Positions 8,943-18,279 of a DNA stretch of 64,000 bases are shown here, one piece after another. The DNA comes from CAVOHU01 sp963843385 (GTDB taxonomy: Bacteria > Acidobacteriota > Vicinamibacteria > Vicinamibacterales > JAKQTR01), in the NCBI GenBank assembly GCA_963843385.1, contig CAWJJY010000005.1:620001-684000 (forward strand), given 5' to 3'. The translations under genes and the position numbers were made by a program. Each line of letters opens with the position of its first letter. Positions within the stretch are counted from its first letter, which is position 1. Under the pieces are notes generated by a model. That model did not search any database and was not told the DNA's origin. It saw only the letters and a list, made by a program, of their open reading frames with translations.

Positions 8943-10370
8943 TCAGGAGCCCTCCCCGGCGCGGCGTTCGATCTCGGCGAGGATCTGGTCCGCGACGGCG
9001 CTGATCGATCCCGCGCCCAGCGTCAGGACGAGGTCTCCCGGCCGCGCGATGTCTGCCACCGCGGGCGCCACATCTTCCAGACGCTTCACCAGCCGCACCC
9101 GGCCGGGCACATCCCGGCGAACCGCCTCGAACAGGGCCTCGGCCGTCACGCCGGGGATCGGCTCCTCGCTGGCGGCGTAGATGTCGGTCAGCACCACGGC
9201 GTCGGCGCTCGCCAGCGCCGGTCCGAAGTCGGCCATCAGCCGCGCGGTCCGCGTATAGCGGTGCGGCTGGAACGCGACAACGATTCGGCGGCCCAGCGAT
9301 CGAGCCGCTTCGAGCACGGCTGCGATCTCGGTCGGATGATGCCCGTAGTCATCCACGACGAGCACGCCGCGTGCCTCGCCCCGTGTCTGGAAGCGCCGAT
9401 CGGCGCCGCGGAACTCCGCCAGCGCCGAGGTGACCTTCGCGAGGTCGATTCCCAGCTCGAGGCCGACCGCGACGGCGGCCAGCGCGTTGAGCAGATTGTG
9501 CCGGCCCGGAATCCGGAGCCGCAGGTCGATCAGCGGAGACGGCGGCTCGTCTGCCAGCCCCGCGGCATCCTTGAGGCCGGAGCCCGGCTCGACGGTACAC
9601 GACCACCACTCCCCTTCGCGTCGGAGGTTGCGGGCCCGCAGGTGCGCCGTCTCGATGTCCATGCCGTAGGTGATCACGCGACGCGTCAGGCGCGGGAGCA
9701 GCCGCCTCACGTGCGCATCGTCTGCGCACGCCACCACGGCGCCGTAGAACGGGACCTTGTTCGCGAAATCCACGAAGGCCTGGCAGAGGTCTTCGAAGTC
9801 CCGGTACGCCTCCAGGTGTTCGTGGTCGATGTTGGTCACCACGGCGATGGTCGGCGTGAGGCGGAGGAACGACCGATCACTCTCGTCGGCCTCCGCCACC
9901 ATGAACTGGCCGCGACCGAGCCTCGCGTTGCTGCCGAAGGCGCTGAGCTTGCCGCCGATGACCGCGGTGGGATCCAGGCCGGCGCGTTCGAGCACGAGCG
10001 CGATCATGGAGGTCGTGGTCGTTTTCCCGTGCGCACCGCCGATGACGATGCCCGTCCGCAGGCGCATCAGCTCCGCGAGCATCTCCGCCCGCGGGATCAC
10101 GGGGATCCGGCGGCGATGCGCTTCCAGGATCTCCGGGTTGTCGGGCCGCACCGCAGAGGAGAAGACCACGACGTCGGCCTCCCCGACGTGTTCTGCCGCG
10201 TGTCCTTCGCTGATACGCACACCGAGGCGCTGGAGGCGATCGGTCACATCCGATCGTCTCTGGTCTGAGCCGCTGACGAGGTAGCCGAGGTTGGCCACCA
10301 GCTCGGCGATGCCGCTCATGCCGATGCCCCCGATCCCGACGAAGTGCACACGCCTGGTTCTCCCTAGCAC
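8943..10370 (-). CDS. murC: UDP-N-acetylmuramate--L-alanine ligase MurC
   Basis: MurC adds L-alanine to UDP-MurNAc, the first step of stem-peptide assembly. The N-terminal Rossmann motif VHFVGIGGIGMSGIAEL binds the UDP moiety. The central ATPase P-loop is GGAHGKTTTTSMIALVLE, and NIDHEHLEAYRDFE is the conserved Mur ligase metal and substrate region; YGHHPTEIAAVL is a MurC-specific block. A longer in-frame start at 10415 exists, but the GTG at 10370 overlaps the murG stop in the arrangement GTGCTAG and places the Rossmann motif at the expected distance. I use that start (475 residues). Confidence 0.95.
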   Translation of the reverse strand: MLGRTRRVHFVGIGGIGMSGIAELVANLGYLVSGSDQRRSDVTDRLQRLGVRISEGHAAEHVGEADVVVFSSAVRPDNPEILEAHRRRIPVIPRAEMLAELMRLRTGIVIGGAHGKTTTTSMIALVLERAGLDPTAVIGGKLSAFGSNARLGRGQFMVAEADESDRSFLRLTPTIAVVTNIDHEHLEAYRDFEDLCQAFVDFANKVPFYGAVVACADDAHVRRLLPRLTRRVITYGMDIETAHLRARNLRREGEWWSCTVEPGSGLKDAAGLADEPPSPLIDLRLRIPGRHNLLNALAAVAVGLELGIDLAKVTSALAEFRGADRRFQTRGEARGVLVVDDYGHHPTEIAAVLEAARSLGRRIVVAFQPHRYTRTARLMADFGPALASADAVVLTDIYAASEEPIPGVTAEALFEAVRRDVPGRVRLVKRLEDVAPAVADIARPGDLVLTLGAGSISAVADQILAEIERRAGEGS

Positions 10371-11485
10371 GGTGACGCCGACCCGCCGGCCTGGCCCGCG
10401 AGGGAAAAGATGCAATCCACGATGACCCGCGCCGCGTCGGGCCTGCCGAGCCTCCGCGCCGCGGCCGACATCCGCTCCCGACGTTCCACATCAGACCCGA
10501 GCGCCAGGAGCGTCGAGGCGAGGGTCGGGCCGCTCAACCTCCGTTGGTCGATGACCTCGGCGGCCCCGGCCTGTGCGAACACTTCGGCGTTCTTCCGCTG
10601 GTGATCGTCGGTGGCCGTGGGCAGCGGGATCAGCACGGCCGGCCGGCCCGCGGCCGCGATCTCCGCCAGCGTCGTGGCGCCGGCCCGGCACACGACCAGG
10701 TCCGCCCGCGCCATCTGCCGATCCATGTCGAACACGAACGGCTCCACTTCCGCCTCCAGCCGCGCCTCCCGGTACCCGCTCCGAACCCGCTCGAGGTCGC
10801 GCTCCCCCGTCTGGTGCATCAGCGTCATCGTCATCGCGCCACCGCAGAGCAGCGGCGCGGCTGCCACCATCGCCTCATTGATGGCGTGGGCCCCTTGAGA
10901 TCCTCCGAACACGAGCACGTGCGGCGCCCGCCCGCTTTCGGCCGCCCGGGGCGCCGCCATCTCGAAGAACGCCCGGCGCACCGGGTTGCCGCTCAGGATT
11001 CCCTTGGCGCCGAAGAAGGGCAGCGTGCGCTCGTAGGTGACCGCCGCCCGCATCACCAGGCGCCCGAGCAGCCGGTTGGTCAGCCCCGGCACCGCATTCT
11101 GCTCCATCAGCAGCGTCGGAATCCCGCGGCTGGCCGCCAGCGCCACCACGGGGCCCGAGCTGTAGCCGCCCAGCCCGACCACCACGTGCGGCGCCCTGCG
11201 CGTGAGGAGCCTCCACGCATCGATTGCGCTCGGCGCGAGCATCGCCACGCCCTTGCCAAGCGCCCTGATCGACTTCCCCTTCAGCCCGCCGCTCCGGATC
11301 ACGTCGAGCTCGAACCCCTCGCGCGGAATCACCTTCGCCTCGAGCCCGCGCGAGGTGCCGGCGAAGGTCACCGTGACGGCCGGATCACGCGCCAGCGCCT
11401 CCCGCGCCACGGCGATTCCCGGAAAGAGGTGGCCGCCGGTGCCGCCCCCCGCCATCACGATCCGCACTTGTCGCTCACCCTCCAT
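10364..11485 (-). CDS. murG: Lipid II synthase MurG
   Basis: MurG is the membrane-associated GT-B glycosyltransferase that adds GlcNAc to lipid I on the inner face of the membrane. The N-terminal G loop is VRIVMAGGGTGGHLFPGIAV; the second loop is VVVGLGGYSSGPVV and the third VLVFGGSQGAHAINEA. The UDP-GlcNAc region ADLVVCRAGATTLAEIAAAG is followed by VLIPLPTATDDHQRKNAE. The product is 373 residues from ATG 11485; a GTG six codons later is an alternative. It overlaps the murC start by a few bases and is 60 bp downstream of ftsW. Confidence 0.96.
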   Translation of the reverse strand: MEGERQVRIVMAGGGTGGHLFPGIAVAREALARDPAVTVTFAGTSRGLEAKVIPREGFELDVIRSGGLKGKSIRALGKGVAMLAPSAIDAWRLLTRRAPHVVVGLGGYSSGPVVALAASRGIPTLLMEQNAVPGLTNRLLGRLVMRAAVTYERTLPFFGAKGILSGNPVRRAFFEMAAPRAAESGRAPHVLVFGGSQGAHAINEAMVAAAPLLCGGAMTMTLMHQTGERDLERVRSGYREARLEAEVEPFVFDMDRQMARADLVVCRAGATTLAEIAAAGRPAVLIPLPTATDDHQRKNAEVFAQAGAAEVIDQRRLSGPTLASTLLALGSDVERRERMSAAARRLGRPDAARVIVDCIFSLAGQAGGSASPC

Positions 11486-11545
11486 CCCGTACCGGCCGCC
11501 CTCGCCTGGTACCGGTCGCCAATCGGCCGGGCGGCCGTCGCGCCG

Positions 11546-12655
11546 TTACCCATCCTCCGCGACCGACGCGTGTTCGGACACGTTCAGCAGCACTCCCATT
11601 CCTGCCAGGTTCACGATCAACGACGACCCGCCCGCGCTCACGAACGGCAACGGAATGCCCTTGGTCGGCAGCAGGCCCAGCACGATGCTGATGTTGGCAA
11701 GCGCCTGCGCGGCAACCATCATCGTCAGCCCCAGCGCGATCAGGGCGCCGAACGCGTCGGGCGCCCGTGTCACCACGCGGAGACCCCGCCACCCGATGAT
11801 GCAGAAACAGATGAGAAATGCCGTGGCGCCGGCCAGGCCCAGCTCTTCCGCCACGACCGCGTAGATGAAGTCCGTGTGCGGATACGGAAGGTAGAAGAGC
11901 TTCTGCACACCCTCTCCAAGTCCGCGCCCCGTCAACCCGCCAGTGCCGACCGCGATGAGCGATTGCACCAGCTGGAATCCGTCCTTGGCCGGATCGGCCC
12001 AGGGATCGAGGTAGCCCATGAAGCGCCGCACCCGATACGGGTCCAGAACGGCAATCACGCCAAGCACCGGCAGCAGGGTCGCCCCGCAGATCAGCGTATG
12101 GCGCCAGGACAGTCCGGCAGCGAACACCATCACCGCGGCGATGGCCAGCACCATGATCGCGGTCCCATAGTCCGGCTCCTTGCAGATCAGCCCGAAGACG
12201 ATGACGACGAGGACTGCGATGGGAGCCAGCGCGTACCGGACCTCGGCGATGCGATCCATGCGCCGCTCGAGCACGGCCGCCGTGAAGAAAATCACGGCGA
12301 GCTTCGCGAGCTCGGACGGCTGGATGCCAATGCCCAGGACCCAGAACCAGCGATGCGAGCCGTTGATCTTCGGTCCGAGCACCAACACAGCGGCCAGAGC
12401 GACCAGTGACACGATGGTCAGCGTCCAGATGACCACCGGCTGGCGATACACGCGGTAGTTGACCCGCATCAGGAACGCCATCACGGCGAGACCCAGCAGT
12501 GCGAACAGGATTTGCTTGTTCAGGAACCGATCCGGCCGCTGGTCCTGCGCCTGGGAGAGAAACGCCGAGGCGCTGTAGACCATCACCACGCTGGCCGCGA
12601 CCAGGCCGAACGTGGTGAAGAACAGCCAGCGATCCGACTTGAGTTTTCTCGCCAT
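11546..12655 (-). CDS. ftsW: SEDS peptidoglycan glycosyltransferase FtsW
   Basis: FtsW (369 residues) polymerises lipid II into glycan strands together with the class B PBP FtsI. About ten hydrophobic segments are visible, starting WLFFTTFGLVAASVVMVYSA. Family signatures include GSHRWFWVLGIGIQPSELAK and, near the C-terminus, GLLPTKGIPLPFVSAGGSS. The essential Asp of the large periplasmic loop lies in DPYRVRRFMGYLDPWADP. It is separated from murD by 210 bp that contain a repeat element, the only sizeable interruption between the mur genes. Confidence 0.96.
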   Translation of the reverse strand: MARKLKSDRWLFFTTFGLVAASVVMVYSASAFLSQAQDQRPDRFLNKQILFALLGLAVMAFLMRVNYRVYRQPVVIWTLTIVSLVALAAVLVLGPKINGSHRWFWVLGIGIQPSELAKLAVIFFTAAVLERRMDRIAEVRYALAPIAVLVVIVFGLICKEPDYGTAIMVLAIAAVMVFAAGLSWRHTLICGATLLPVLGVIAVLDPYRVRRFMGYLDPWADPAKDGFQLVQSLIAVGTGGLTGRGLGEGVQKLFYLPYPHTDFIYAVVAEELGLAGATAFLICFCIIGWRGLRVVTRAPDAFGALIALGLTMMVAAQALANISIVLGLLPTKGIPLPFVSAGGSSLIVNLAGMGVLLNVSEHASVAEDG

Positions 12656-12742
12656 GTGTCGCCCGAACCCTAAACTCCCTGACGATTCGTCCCGAGACTA
12701 CCGGAGACCCGGCGCCGCACCGCACCCTCGGGCCGCCCGCGG

Positions 12743-12869
12743 CGTGAGCAGTCAGCAGTCATCAGTCAGCCTGAACCTGGATTTGCCTGCATCCGCAGAT
12801 CGGGGCGACCTGCGGTCCCAGCAGCCTGCATCCCACGTCCCCGCCGACTGACGACTGCTCACTGCTCAC
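12743..12869. repeat. Inverted-arm heptanucleotide repeat element between murD and ftsW
   Basis: The left arm (12744-12771) reads as 7-nt units: GTGAGCA, GTCAGCA, GTCATCA, GTCAGCC. The right arm (12847-12867) has ACTGACG, ACTGCTC, ACTGCTC and is close to the reverse complement of the left, giving an imperfect inverted repeat of about 26 bp around a core of about 75 bp. The core contains a small CCGCAG/CTGCGG hairpin. The murD stop codon (12866-12868) lies inside the right arm. No coding potential is apparent. Confidence 0.75.
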
Positions 12870-14257
12870 GCGCCCTTCATCACCTCCTGGCGCAGCCTCG
12901 CCACTTCCGTCTTGAACGCGCGCCCGCGATGGGCGTAGTTCGTGAACATGTCGAAACTCGCGCACGCCGGCGCCAGCACGACGCTGGACCCGGGCGTTGC
13001 GGCGCCGAATGCCGTGCGCACGGCGTCACCCATCGATTGCGCGCTTCGGACCGGCACGGCCCCCGAGAGCGCCTGTTCGATGAGCGGACGCGCCTCGCCG
13101 ATGGCGACGACGGTCGCCCCGCGCGAAACCAGCCCGTCACGCAGATCCGCGAAGTCGCCGCCCTTGTACTTGCCGCCGAGAATCACCACCAGCCCGGGGT
13201 CGAACGTCTCGATCGACGATCGCGCCGACGCGATGTTGGTGGCCTTCGAATCGTTGACGAACCGCACACCGGCGAACTCATCCACCAGCTCCATCGCGTG
13301 CTCGAGGCCGCGGTAGCCGTCCACCGCGCGCCCGATGGCACCGGGATCGACCCCCGCGATGCGCGCGATCGCCGCCGCGGCAAGCACGTCCGACAGCAGG
13401 TGCGGACCGATCAGGTGCACCTGGTCGAGTCCCAGGAGCGTCAGCTCGCCGCCCGGGCGTCGCTCCACGATCCGATCGCCGGCCATCGTCACGCCCTCGG
13501 CAATCTCCGACCGAACGCCGAACAGGCGGCGCCGCGCCCGCGTGTCCTTCGCCATCTCCAGCACCTTCGGGTCGTCCGCGTTCACGACCGCCCAGTCCTC
13601 GCCCGTCTGGTTGGCGAAGACCCGAATCTTGGCCTCCGCGTATTCGTCCAGACTGCCGTGCCGGTCGAGATGGTCCGCCGAGAAGTTCAGCAGCACCGCG
13701 ATCCAGGGATGGAAGCGCGCGGTGGTTTCGAGCTGAAAGCTGCTGACCTCGACGACGTGGACCGTCTCGGGCGTCGAATCGGCAACCTGCGCAGACAGCG
13801 GAGGCCCGAGATTGCCGCCGACCTCCGTGCGAATGCCCGCCTGGGAGAGGATTCGGCCGACCAGCGTCGTCGTCGTGGACTTCCCTTTCGTGCCCGTGAT
13901 CGCGATCACGCGGCCGCGCAGCCAGCGCGAGGCCAGTTCGATCTCGCCGATAATCGGCACGCCGGCCTGCCGCGCGGTCGTCAGCGCCGCGTGGCCGAGC
14001 GGCACGCCCGGACTGACCACAACCAGGTCGACCCCGGTGAAGATCTTCGCCGGATGGTCGCCGAGCACCAGCGACACCCCCGCATCCCGCAGCCTGGCTT
14101 CGTCCCGAACCGTCGGGCTGAGGTCGGTGAGCGTCACCTCGGCGCCACGTGCCCGGAGCAGATGCGCAGCCGCGACGCCGCTGTCGGCCCCGCCGACCAC
14201 AACGGCGCGCCTGCCCCGCACGTCGAATTCCGCCCGGTCACTCTCGGCCACCGACAC
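12866..14257 (-). CDS. murD: UDP-N-acetylmuramoylalanine--D-glutamate ligase MurD
   Basis: MurD adds D-glutamate to UDP-MurNAc-L-Ala in the cytoplasm. The 463-residue protein has the N-terminal Rossmann block VVVGGADSGVAAAHLLRARG, the ATP-binding P-loop VIAITGTKGKSTTTTLVGRI, the conserved NFSADHLDRHGSLDEYAEAK segment, and VRFVNDSKATNIASARSSI at the start of the C-terminal domain, where the C-terminal substrate-binding loop begins. It begins 6 bp after mraY. Its stop codon is embedded in the right arm of the heptamer element. Confidence 0.96.
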   Translation of the reverse strand: MSVAESDRAEFDVRGRRAVVVGGADSGVAAAHLLRARGAEVTLTDLSPTVRDEARLRDAGVSLVLGDHPAKIFTGVDLVVVSPGVPLGHAALTTARQAGVPIIGEIELASRWLRGRVIAITGTKGKSTTTTLVGRILSQAGIRTEVGGNLGPPLSAQVADSTPETVHVVEVSSFQLETTARFHPWIAVLLNFSADHLDRHGSLDEYAEAKIRVFANQTGEDWAVVNADDPKVLEMAKDTRARRRLFGVRSEIAEGVTMAGDRIVERRPGGELTLLGLDQVHLIGPHLLSDVLAAAAIARIAGVDPGAIGRAVDGYRGLEHAMELVDEFAGVRFVNDSKATNIASARSSIETFDPGLVVILGGKYKGGDFADLRDGLVSRGATVVAIGEARPLIEQALSGAVPVRSAQSMGDAVRTAFGAATPGSSVVLAPACASFDMFTNYAHRGRAFKTEVARLRQEVMKGA

Positions 14258-14263
14258 TCCCCC

Positions 14264-15352
14264 TCAGCGCAGCTTCAGCGTCGTCAGGCTGAAGAGCGCG
14301 AAGATCAGGCTCAGAATCACGAACCGCGCGAAGACTTTCGGCTCCTTCCACCCGCTCAATTCGAAGTGGTGGTGCAGCGGCGCCATCTTGAACACGCGCT
14401 GGCCGCCGGTCATCTTGAAGTAGCCGACCTGAATGATCACCGACAGCGCCTCGAGCACGAACACGCCGCCGACAATCGGCAGCAGCAGCTCCTGCTTGAC
14501 GAGGATGGCGACGGTCCCCAGCGCCGCGCCCAGGGCGAGCGACCCGACGTCGCCCATGAAGATCTCCGCGGGATACGCGTTGTACCAGAGGAACCCGAGG
14601 CTCGCGCCCACCAGCGATCCGCAGAAGATCGTCAGCTCGCCCACCGGCGGAAATCGCACGAGGTTCAGGTAGTCGGCGAACACCCGGTGGCCCGTCACGT
14701 AGGCGAGGGCCGTGAAGGTGGCCGCCGAGATCGCGAAGGTGCTGATAGCCAGCCCATCGAGGCCATCGGTCAGGTTGACCCCGTGCGATGCGCCCACCAG
14801 CACGAGCACGGCGAACGGCACGTAGAACCAGCCGAGATCGGGGATCAGCCGTTTGAAGAACGGGAAGATCAGGCGGGTGTTGTACAGGTCGTACGACGCC
14901 AGCACGAGCACCGACACGCCCACGGCGAGCGCGGCGAGCACCGTGAATCCCATCTTGTACCGCGGCTCGAGCCCGTGGTGGGACTGGCGCTTGATCTTGA
15001 GGTAGTCATCGGCGAAACCGATGGCCCCGAACGAGAGCGTCGCCCCCATCGCGATCCAGATATACGAGTTGCGCAGGTCGGCCCACAGCAGCGTCGGTAC
15101 GATGGCCGCCGTCAGGATGAGGATGCCACCCATCGTCGGCGTGCCCGCCTTTGGCCGATGCGAGGCGGGGCCGTCGTGGCGAATGACCTGGCCGACCTGG
15201 AACTCCCGGAGCCTTCGGATGAGCCACGGCCCGAGGAGCAGGCTGATGACCAGCGCCGTCAGGCTCGCCGCCGCGGTACGGAACGTGATGTACCGCGTCA
15301 CGTTGAGCACCGACCAGTAGCCGCGCAGCGGGTACAGCAGCAGGTACAGCAT
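14264..15352 (-). CDS. mraY: Phospho-MurNAc-pentapeptide transferase MraY
   Basis: MraY makes lipid I by moving phospho-MurNAc-pentapeptide onto undecaprenyl phosphate. The protein (362 residues) has about ten membrane spans. Signatures are SHRPKAGTPTMGGIL in the first cytoplasmic loop, IGFADDYLKIKRQSHHGL with the paired catalytic Asp residues, NLTDGLDGLAISTFAIS, the MGDVGSLALGAALG block, and MAPLHHHFELSGWKEPKV with the HHH motif. Its ATG shares a base with the murF stop (TGATG), so translation is probably coupled. Confidence 0.97.
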   Translation of the reverse strand: MLYLLLYPLRGYWSVLNVTRYITFRTAAASLTALVISLLLGPWLIRRLREFQVGQVIRHDGPASHRPKAGTPTMGGILILTAAIVPTLLWADLRNSYIWIAMGATLSFGAIGFADDYLKIKRQSHHGLEPRYKMGFTVLAALAVGVSVLVLASYDLYNTRLIFPFFKRLIPDLGWFYVPFAVLVLVGASHGVNLTDGLDGLAISTFAISAATFTALAYVTGHRVFADYLNLVRFPPVGELTIFCGSLVGASLGFLWYNAYPAEIFMGDVGSLALGAALGTVAILVKQELLLPIVGGVFVLEALSVIIQVGYFKMTGGQRVFKMAPLHHHFELSGWKEPKVFARFVILSLIFALFSLTTLKLR

Positions 15353-16764
15353 CAGGCGAGCTCCGCCTTCATTCGGTCTGCCACCACGTCGGTCCGGGTG
15401 CCCCGTGAGCCCTTCACGAAGATCACGTCGCCGGGGCGGGCGCTGCGAGCGGTCAGCTCGGCCGCTTCCTGGCTGGTGTGCACGTAGGTCACATCGTTCA
15501 CGCCGGCCAGGCGGGCGGCATCGGCCATGGCCCGCGCCGAGTCACCGCCGACCGTGATGAGCTGCGCGAACCCGGCCTGCGCGACCGCGCGGCCGCACGC
15601 CTGGTGGAGCACGGTCGCCTGGTCGCCGAGCTCGAGCATCTCGCCCAGCACGGCCAGCCGGCGCGCGGAGGCGGGAATGCCGGCGATCACCCGGAGCGCC
15701 TGCCGGAGAGCCAGGGGATTGGAGTTGTAGCTGTCATCGACCAGCGTCACGCCGTCCCTCAACCTCCAGACCTCGCCCCGCCTGGGTGCCGGGGTGAGGG
15801 ACTGCACCCTCTCGGCGATCTGGGGCAGGGGCACGTCGAACTGCAGCGCGACGGCCGCCGCGGCGATCACGTTTTCCAGGTTCGCGCGCCCGAGCAGGGG
15901 CACGGTGAACCGCGCGGAGCCCTGGGGCGTACGGACGTACGCCTCGGTGCCGGCCAGCCCCCGGTCGATGACATCAGCGGCCTCGACATCGGCAGCCGTC
16001 TCGACGCCGAAGGTCACCAGGCGGCCGGAGATGCTGCGAACGCGATCCATCACGCGCGAGTCGGCGGCGTTGGCGATGACGATCGTGTCGGGCGTCGCGC
16101 CTTCGAGCAGCTCCGCCTTGGCATCGGCGATCGCATCGAGTGACGCGAAGAACGCCGTGTGAACTTCGGCCACGTTGGTCCACACGCGAACATCCGGCGC
16201 CGCGAGGCCGACCAGCGCCCGGATCTCTCCGGCGTGGTTCATGCCGAGTTCCACGACCGCGAAGGCCGGCCCGCGTCGCAGCTCGAGCAGCGAGAGCGGC
16301 AGCCCGATGTGGTTGTTGAGGTTCCCGCGGTTTCGGACGACGTCGTACCGCAGCCCCAGCAGTTGGGCCGCGGCTTCCTTCGTCGTGGTCTTTCCGACGC
16401 TGCCGGTGATCGCGACGACGCGCGTGCCCGATTCACGGCGGATGTGGCCGGCGAGCGTCTGCAGCGCCACCGTGGTGTCGCCGACGCGGATGACAAACGG
16501 GGCCTCGCCCCGGCCCGGCGGTGCGCTGAACGCGCTGGCCTCGCTCACCACCACCCCGCACGCGCCGCGGGCGATCGCCTGCCCGACGAACCGGTGGCCG
16601 TCGAGGCGTTCGCCTCGAATGGCGAGGAACAGGTCGCCGGGAAGCAGGGTACGGGAATCGATCGAGAATCCATCGACGATTTCGTCGCGGCTCCCGGCGA
16701 GGAGCTCGCCGTCCACGACCTCCGCGATCATGCGGGAGGTCAGCAGCAGGCGCTGCGCGCTCAT
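15352..16764 (-). CDS. murF: UDP-MurNAc-tripeptide--D-Ala-D-Ala ligase MurF
   Basis: MurF adds the D-Ala-D-Ala dipeptide to complete the UDP-linked pentapeptide. I start it at ATG 16764 (MSAQRLLLTSRMI), which overlaps the murE stop as ATGA; the much longer open frame upstream is a shadow of murE. The 470-residue product has DSRTLLPGDLFLAIRGERLD in the N-terminal domain, the P-loop VVAITGSVGKTTTKEAAAQL, AVVELGMNHAGEIRALVGL, and LVDDSYNSNPLALRQALRVI, which marks the MurF subfamily. D-Ala-D-Ala must come from a ddl gene elsewhere, because none lies in this cluster. Confidence 0.96.
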   Translation of the reverse strand: MSAQRLLLTSRMIAEVVDGELLAGSRDEIVDGFSIDSRTLLPGDLFLAIRGERLDGHRFVGQAIARGACGVVVSEASAFSAPPGRGEAPFVIRVGDTTVALQTLAGHIRRESGTRVVAITGSVGKTTTKEAAAQLLGLRYDVVRNRGNLNNHIGLPLSLLELRRGPAFAVVELGMNHAGEIRALVGLAAPDVRVWTNVAEVHTAFFASLDAIADAKAELLEGATPDTIVIANAADSRVMDRVRSISGRLVTFGVETAADVEAADVIDRGLAGTEAYVRTPQGSARFTVPLLGRANLENVIAAAAVALQFDVPLPQIAERVQSLTPAPRRGEVWRLRDGVTLVDDSYNSNPLALRQALRVIAGIPASARRLAVLGEMLELGDQATVLHQACGRAVAQAGFAQLITVGGDSARAMADAARLAGVNDVTYVHTSQEAAELTARSARPGDVIFVKGSRGTRTDVVADRMKAELA

Positions 16765-18279
16765 GGCTTCGCCTTTCGCGCCAGCAACGCGGCGCGCGCC
16801 ACCTCCACGTCGTCGAACGGGATCGAGCGGTCCCGCAGCACCTGGTATTTCTCGTGGCCTTTCCCGGCTATCACCACCATGTCGCCGGGTTCCGAGGTCG
16901 CGATCGCCCGGTCGATGGCCTCCTGCCGATCGACGATCGCCAGGTTGGGGGTCGTGCCCAGGCTGAGCTGGCCGGCCGGCGTCGCGACGCCCCGCTCGAT
17001 CTCCTCGATGATGCGCGTGGGATCCTCGGATCTCGGGTTGTCCGAGGTAATCACCACCAGGTCGCTCATGCGGGCGGCCACCGCGCCCATCAGGGGCCGC
17101 TTGGTACGGTCCCGGTCGCCGCCGCATCCGAACACGGTGATCAAGCGCTTCTTGGCGAGAGGCCGGACCGTCTCCAGCAGATTCCGCAGGGCATCGTCGG
17201 TATGCGCGTAGTCGACGACCACCGTGACGTCGTCGTTCTGGCCGGACACGATCTGGAAGCGGCCCGGCACGTGGGTCACCGCGGCGAGCCCCGCCTCGAT
17301 GGCTTCGGCCGGTACCTCGAGCGAGAGGCAGGTAGCCGTGGCGGCGAGCAGGTTGTAGAGGTTGGGGCGACCGACCAGCTTCGACCGAATCCGGACGGTG
17401 CCCACCGGCGTCTCGGCGTCGAAGGACAGCCCGTCGAGCACGGGGGCGAAGGTCACCGGCGTCACGTCAGCGTCGTGGTCGACAGCGTAGGTGACGCGAC
17501 GGGCCACCAGCGAGGCCAGCGTCTCGCCCCTCGGGTCGTCCACGTTCAGTACCGGCTGGCGCCCCGGCGGGCAGCAGTTCGAACAGCCGTCGCTTCGCGG
17601 CGAAATACCGCTCCATGTCGCCGTGGTAGTCGAGGTGGTCGCGGGTGAGATTGGTGAAGACGCCCGCGGCGAACCGGGTGAAGTCAACGCGGCGCTGAGC
17701 CAGCGCGTGCGACGACACCTCCATCACGCAGGCCCTGCACTCGAGATCGACCATCTCCCGGAGCATCAGCTGGAGATCGGACGCCTCGGGGGTCGTGCGC
17801 GGCGCCTCGCGGACCTCGGCGCCGATCCGATACTCGACCGTCCCGAGCAGCCCGGTCTTCCAGCCGGCCGCCTCGAACACCCCGCGGATGAGATACGCCG
17901 TCGTCGTTTTGCCGTTGGTGCCGGTGATGCCCACGACCTCGAGACTGCGGCTGGGATGCCGGAAGAAGGTCGAGGCCAGCGCGCCGATCGCGAGTCGTCC
18001 GTCTTCGACCTGGATCCACGGAACCGTGGCGGCGGGAGGCGCAGGGTGCTCCGACACCACCGCAAGCGCGCCTCGCTCCATGGCCTGCCCCGCGTAGTGC
18101 GATCCGTCCTCGTGCTCGCCCTGCAGCCCGATGAACAGCGTGCCGCTGCCTGCGCGGCGCGAGTCGTAGGCGAGGGCCTTGACCGTCGAGTCGACCAGCG
18201 CGTCACCGCCGGAAGGAACCTGGCAGGAGAAGCGGACCCCAGTGCCTTCTGCTTCAGCGAGCAACGTTCGAAGTGTCAT
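16761..18279 (-). CDS. murE: UDP-MurNAc-tripeptide synthetase MurE, reading frame broken
   Basis: MurE adds the third stem-peptide residue. The N-terminal part, from ATG 18279 (ATGA overlap with ftsI), has AYDSRRAGSGTLFIGLQGEH, the P-loop VVGITGTNGKTTTAYLI and FTNLTRDHLDYHGDMERY. At about 17565 the frame breaks inside a GGGG run after FELLPAG, and the rest continues one frame over from QPVLNVDDPRGETLASLV to the stop at 16761. Removing one G restores a single protein of about 505 residues. The C-terminal part carries GRFQIVSGQ, VDYAHTDDALRNLLETV and ITSDNPRSEDPTRIIEEI. The last contains DNPR, the motif usually linked to meso-diaminopimelate specificity. Confidence 0.92.

Noticed and set aside
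12929..15487. 852-residue plus-strand ORF
   Set aside because: Antisense to murD and mraY; no recognisable domain.
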